A stretch of DNA of 64,000 nucleotides. Origin: Varanus komodoensis. Lineage: Eukaryota > Chordata > Lepidosauria > Squamata > Varanidae. Under the pieces are notes generated by a model. The model saw only the letters and a program-made list of their open reading frames with translations. It did not search any database and was not told the DNA's origin. Location: assembly GCF_004798865.1 (NCBI RefSeq), contig NW_025335505.1, forward strand, positions 9,424,681-9,488,680, read 5' to 3'. This document shows positions 63,011 to 64,000 of this stretch, piece after piece; position 1 is the first letter of the stretch; each line of letters starts with the position of its first letter. The translations under genes and the position numbers were made by a program.

Positions 63011-64000
63011 AGATTAATTACTGTACTGTAGTCCTAGGACAGTTTTATGATAAACTGAAGAAAATAATTTTTTAGATACACAAGGTTGCTACTTATTCTT
63101 CTCAGAGCAATTTCTGTGAGTACTGAAGTGTTCAAGCAGTAGATTTTATAAAATTGTAAGTGTCTCCGTGCACAATAGTGATCAAAGAACAAGTTCTGGA
63201 TTAAACTGGCAATGTTGGAAGAACACTTTGAGCCCGGCTATATGACAAATGAGTTTTCCCCAGCCTCATGAGCACAGAATGACAACCTAGTCATGTTTTA
63301 GTAGTGCTTTCCTTACCTTTAAACCTGCTTTCATATACAGACAGGATCGCAAATTGTTGGCCTATTTGGACACCTGTTTATGAGGCATTGCATATGGGTC
63401 TGTATTACACACAAAGCAGTACCAACAAAACCAATGCATCCACTGGGCTAGTGCAACCAATGTTTAGATCACGGAGTCTGAATGCACAAAGAAAGTTAAA
63501 ATGCACTGAAAGTGCTCGTGCAGATCTGTAGTTTTCAGTCAATAGATTTAAACCCAGTGACATTTTAAAAAAAGAAAAGAAAAAAAAAACAATAACTGGA
63601 GAACCTGTTTTGTTTTATAACACTACTGCAAAATTGTGCCTAGAATGTTGAAAAACAACTGATTGACACATGTCCCCCAAGTGCTGCCTGTAATGCAAGT
63701 TCAGACCTTCAGCTTCTTCCATTTGTATGTGACATCAGAGCAACCAACTTCAAATGCTGATTCCAAAGCCTTTAGCAGTGCTGTCATCTCCTTTTTCTTC
63801 TTTTAAATCTTTTATGTGGCTAGACAGAAAATAACCACAGTCTTATGCAAAGGAAAATGGTAGACTTGTATTATTTCATCATTATGAGATTGTGTTCTGG
63901 TTGTTTATACTAGTCCAATTTCAGAACAGTTGTTTAGTAATATTAAACAGAGTGCTAAGTGACACGCAGGGTAGATTTCATTGTGTATTCACTGTGTATC

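Larger units (their letters stand above)
57961..64000. other. Upstream of the CpG island, no gene recognised
   Basis: AT-rich DNA with a telomere-like run, a TG run, and the LINE fragment at 62783. The 3' exons of L3MBTL4 might be expected nearby from human gene order, but I see none. Confidence 0.5.

Noticed and set aside
57961-64000. Searched for L3MBTL4 exons on -
   Set aside because: No MBT or SAM-type motif seen in any frame.

Overview
The window looks like euchromatic DNA from a squamate reptile (lizard or snake). The evidence is a BovB (RTE-clade) LINE, CR1 and L2-type LINE 3' ends, several copies of a tRNA-derived SINE, and hAT-type and other terminal-inverted-repeat elements, all in AT-rich DNA around two vertebrate genes and one CpG island. 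Families were named from memory of their sequences; no database search was run.

Layout. From 0.56 to 23.7 kb on the + strand lies a five-exon gene with clean splice sites. Its 517-residue product ends in a 2H phosphoesterase domain of the AKAP7/LENG9 type, with both HxT motifs intact. It is not a close copy of AKAP7: it has a long unrecognised N-terminal exon, and its last visible exon stops where AKAP7 would continue into the PKA-binding helix. Intron 1 holds an internally deleted BovB; intron 3 holds a SINE nested in a palindromic hAT-like element; intron 4 holds scattered old repeats. From 24.6 to 45 kb is a gene desert with a hAT element bounded by perfect 8-bp target-site duplications, a 639-bp element with terminal inverted repeats and a GC-rich core, L2-type LINE remains and SINEs. 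From 45.8 to 47.5 kb on the - strand is the single coding exon of TMEM200C, intact at 560 residues. A CpG island at 56.5-58 kb, rich in GCC/CGG tracts, is probably the TMEM200C promoter; a good - strand splice donor ends at 57.89 kb. The rest of the window has decayed repeats and no further gene that I can support.

How it fits together. The AKAP7-like gene and TMEM200C converge tail to tail. In human, TMEM200C lies between EPB41L3 and L3MBTL4 on 18p11, while AKAP7 lies beside EPB41L2 on 6q23 near TMEM200A and L3MBTL3. These two regions are related by ancient genome duplication. The simplest reading is that this gene is the 18p11-side ohnolog of AKAP7, kept here and absent from the corresponding human interval. 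Its domain predicts 2',5'-phosphodiesterase-type chemistry, possibly linked to 2-5A/RNase L innate immunity. This is the most interesting content of the window.
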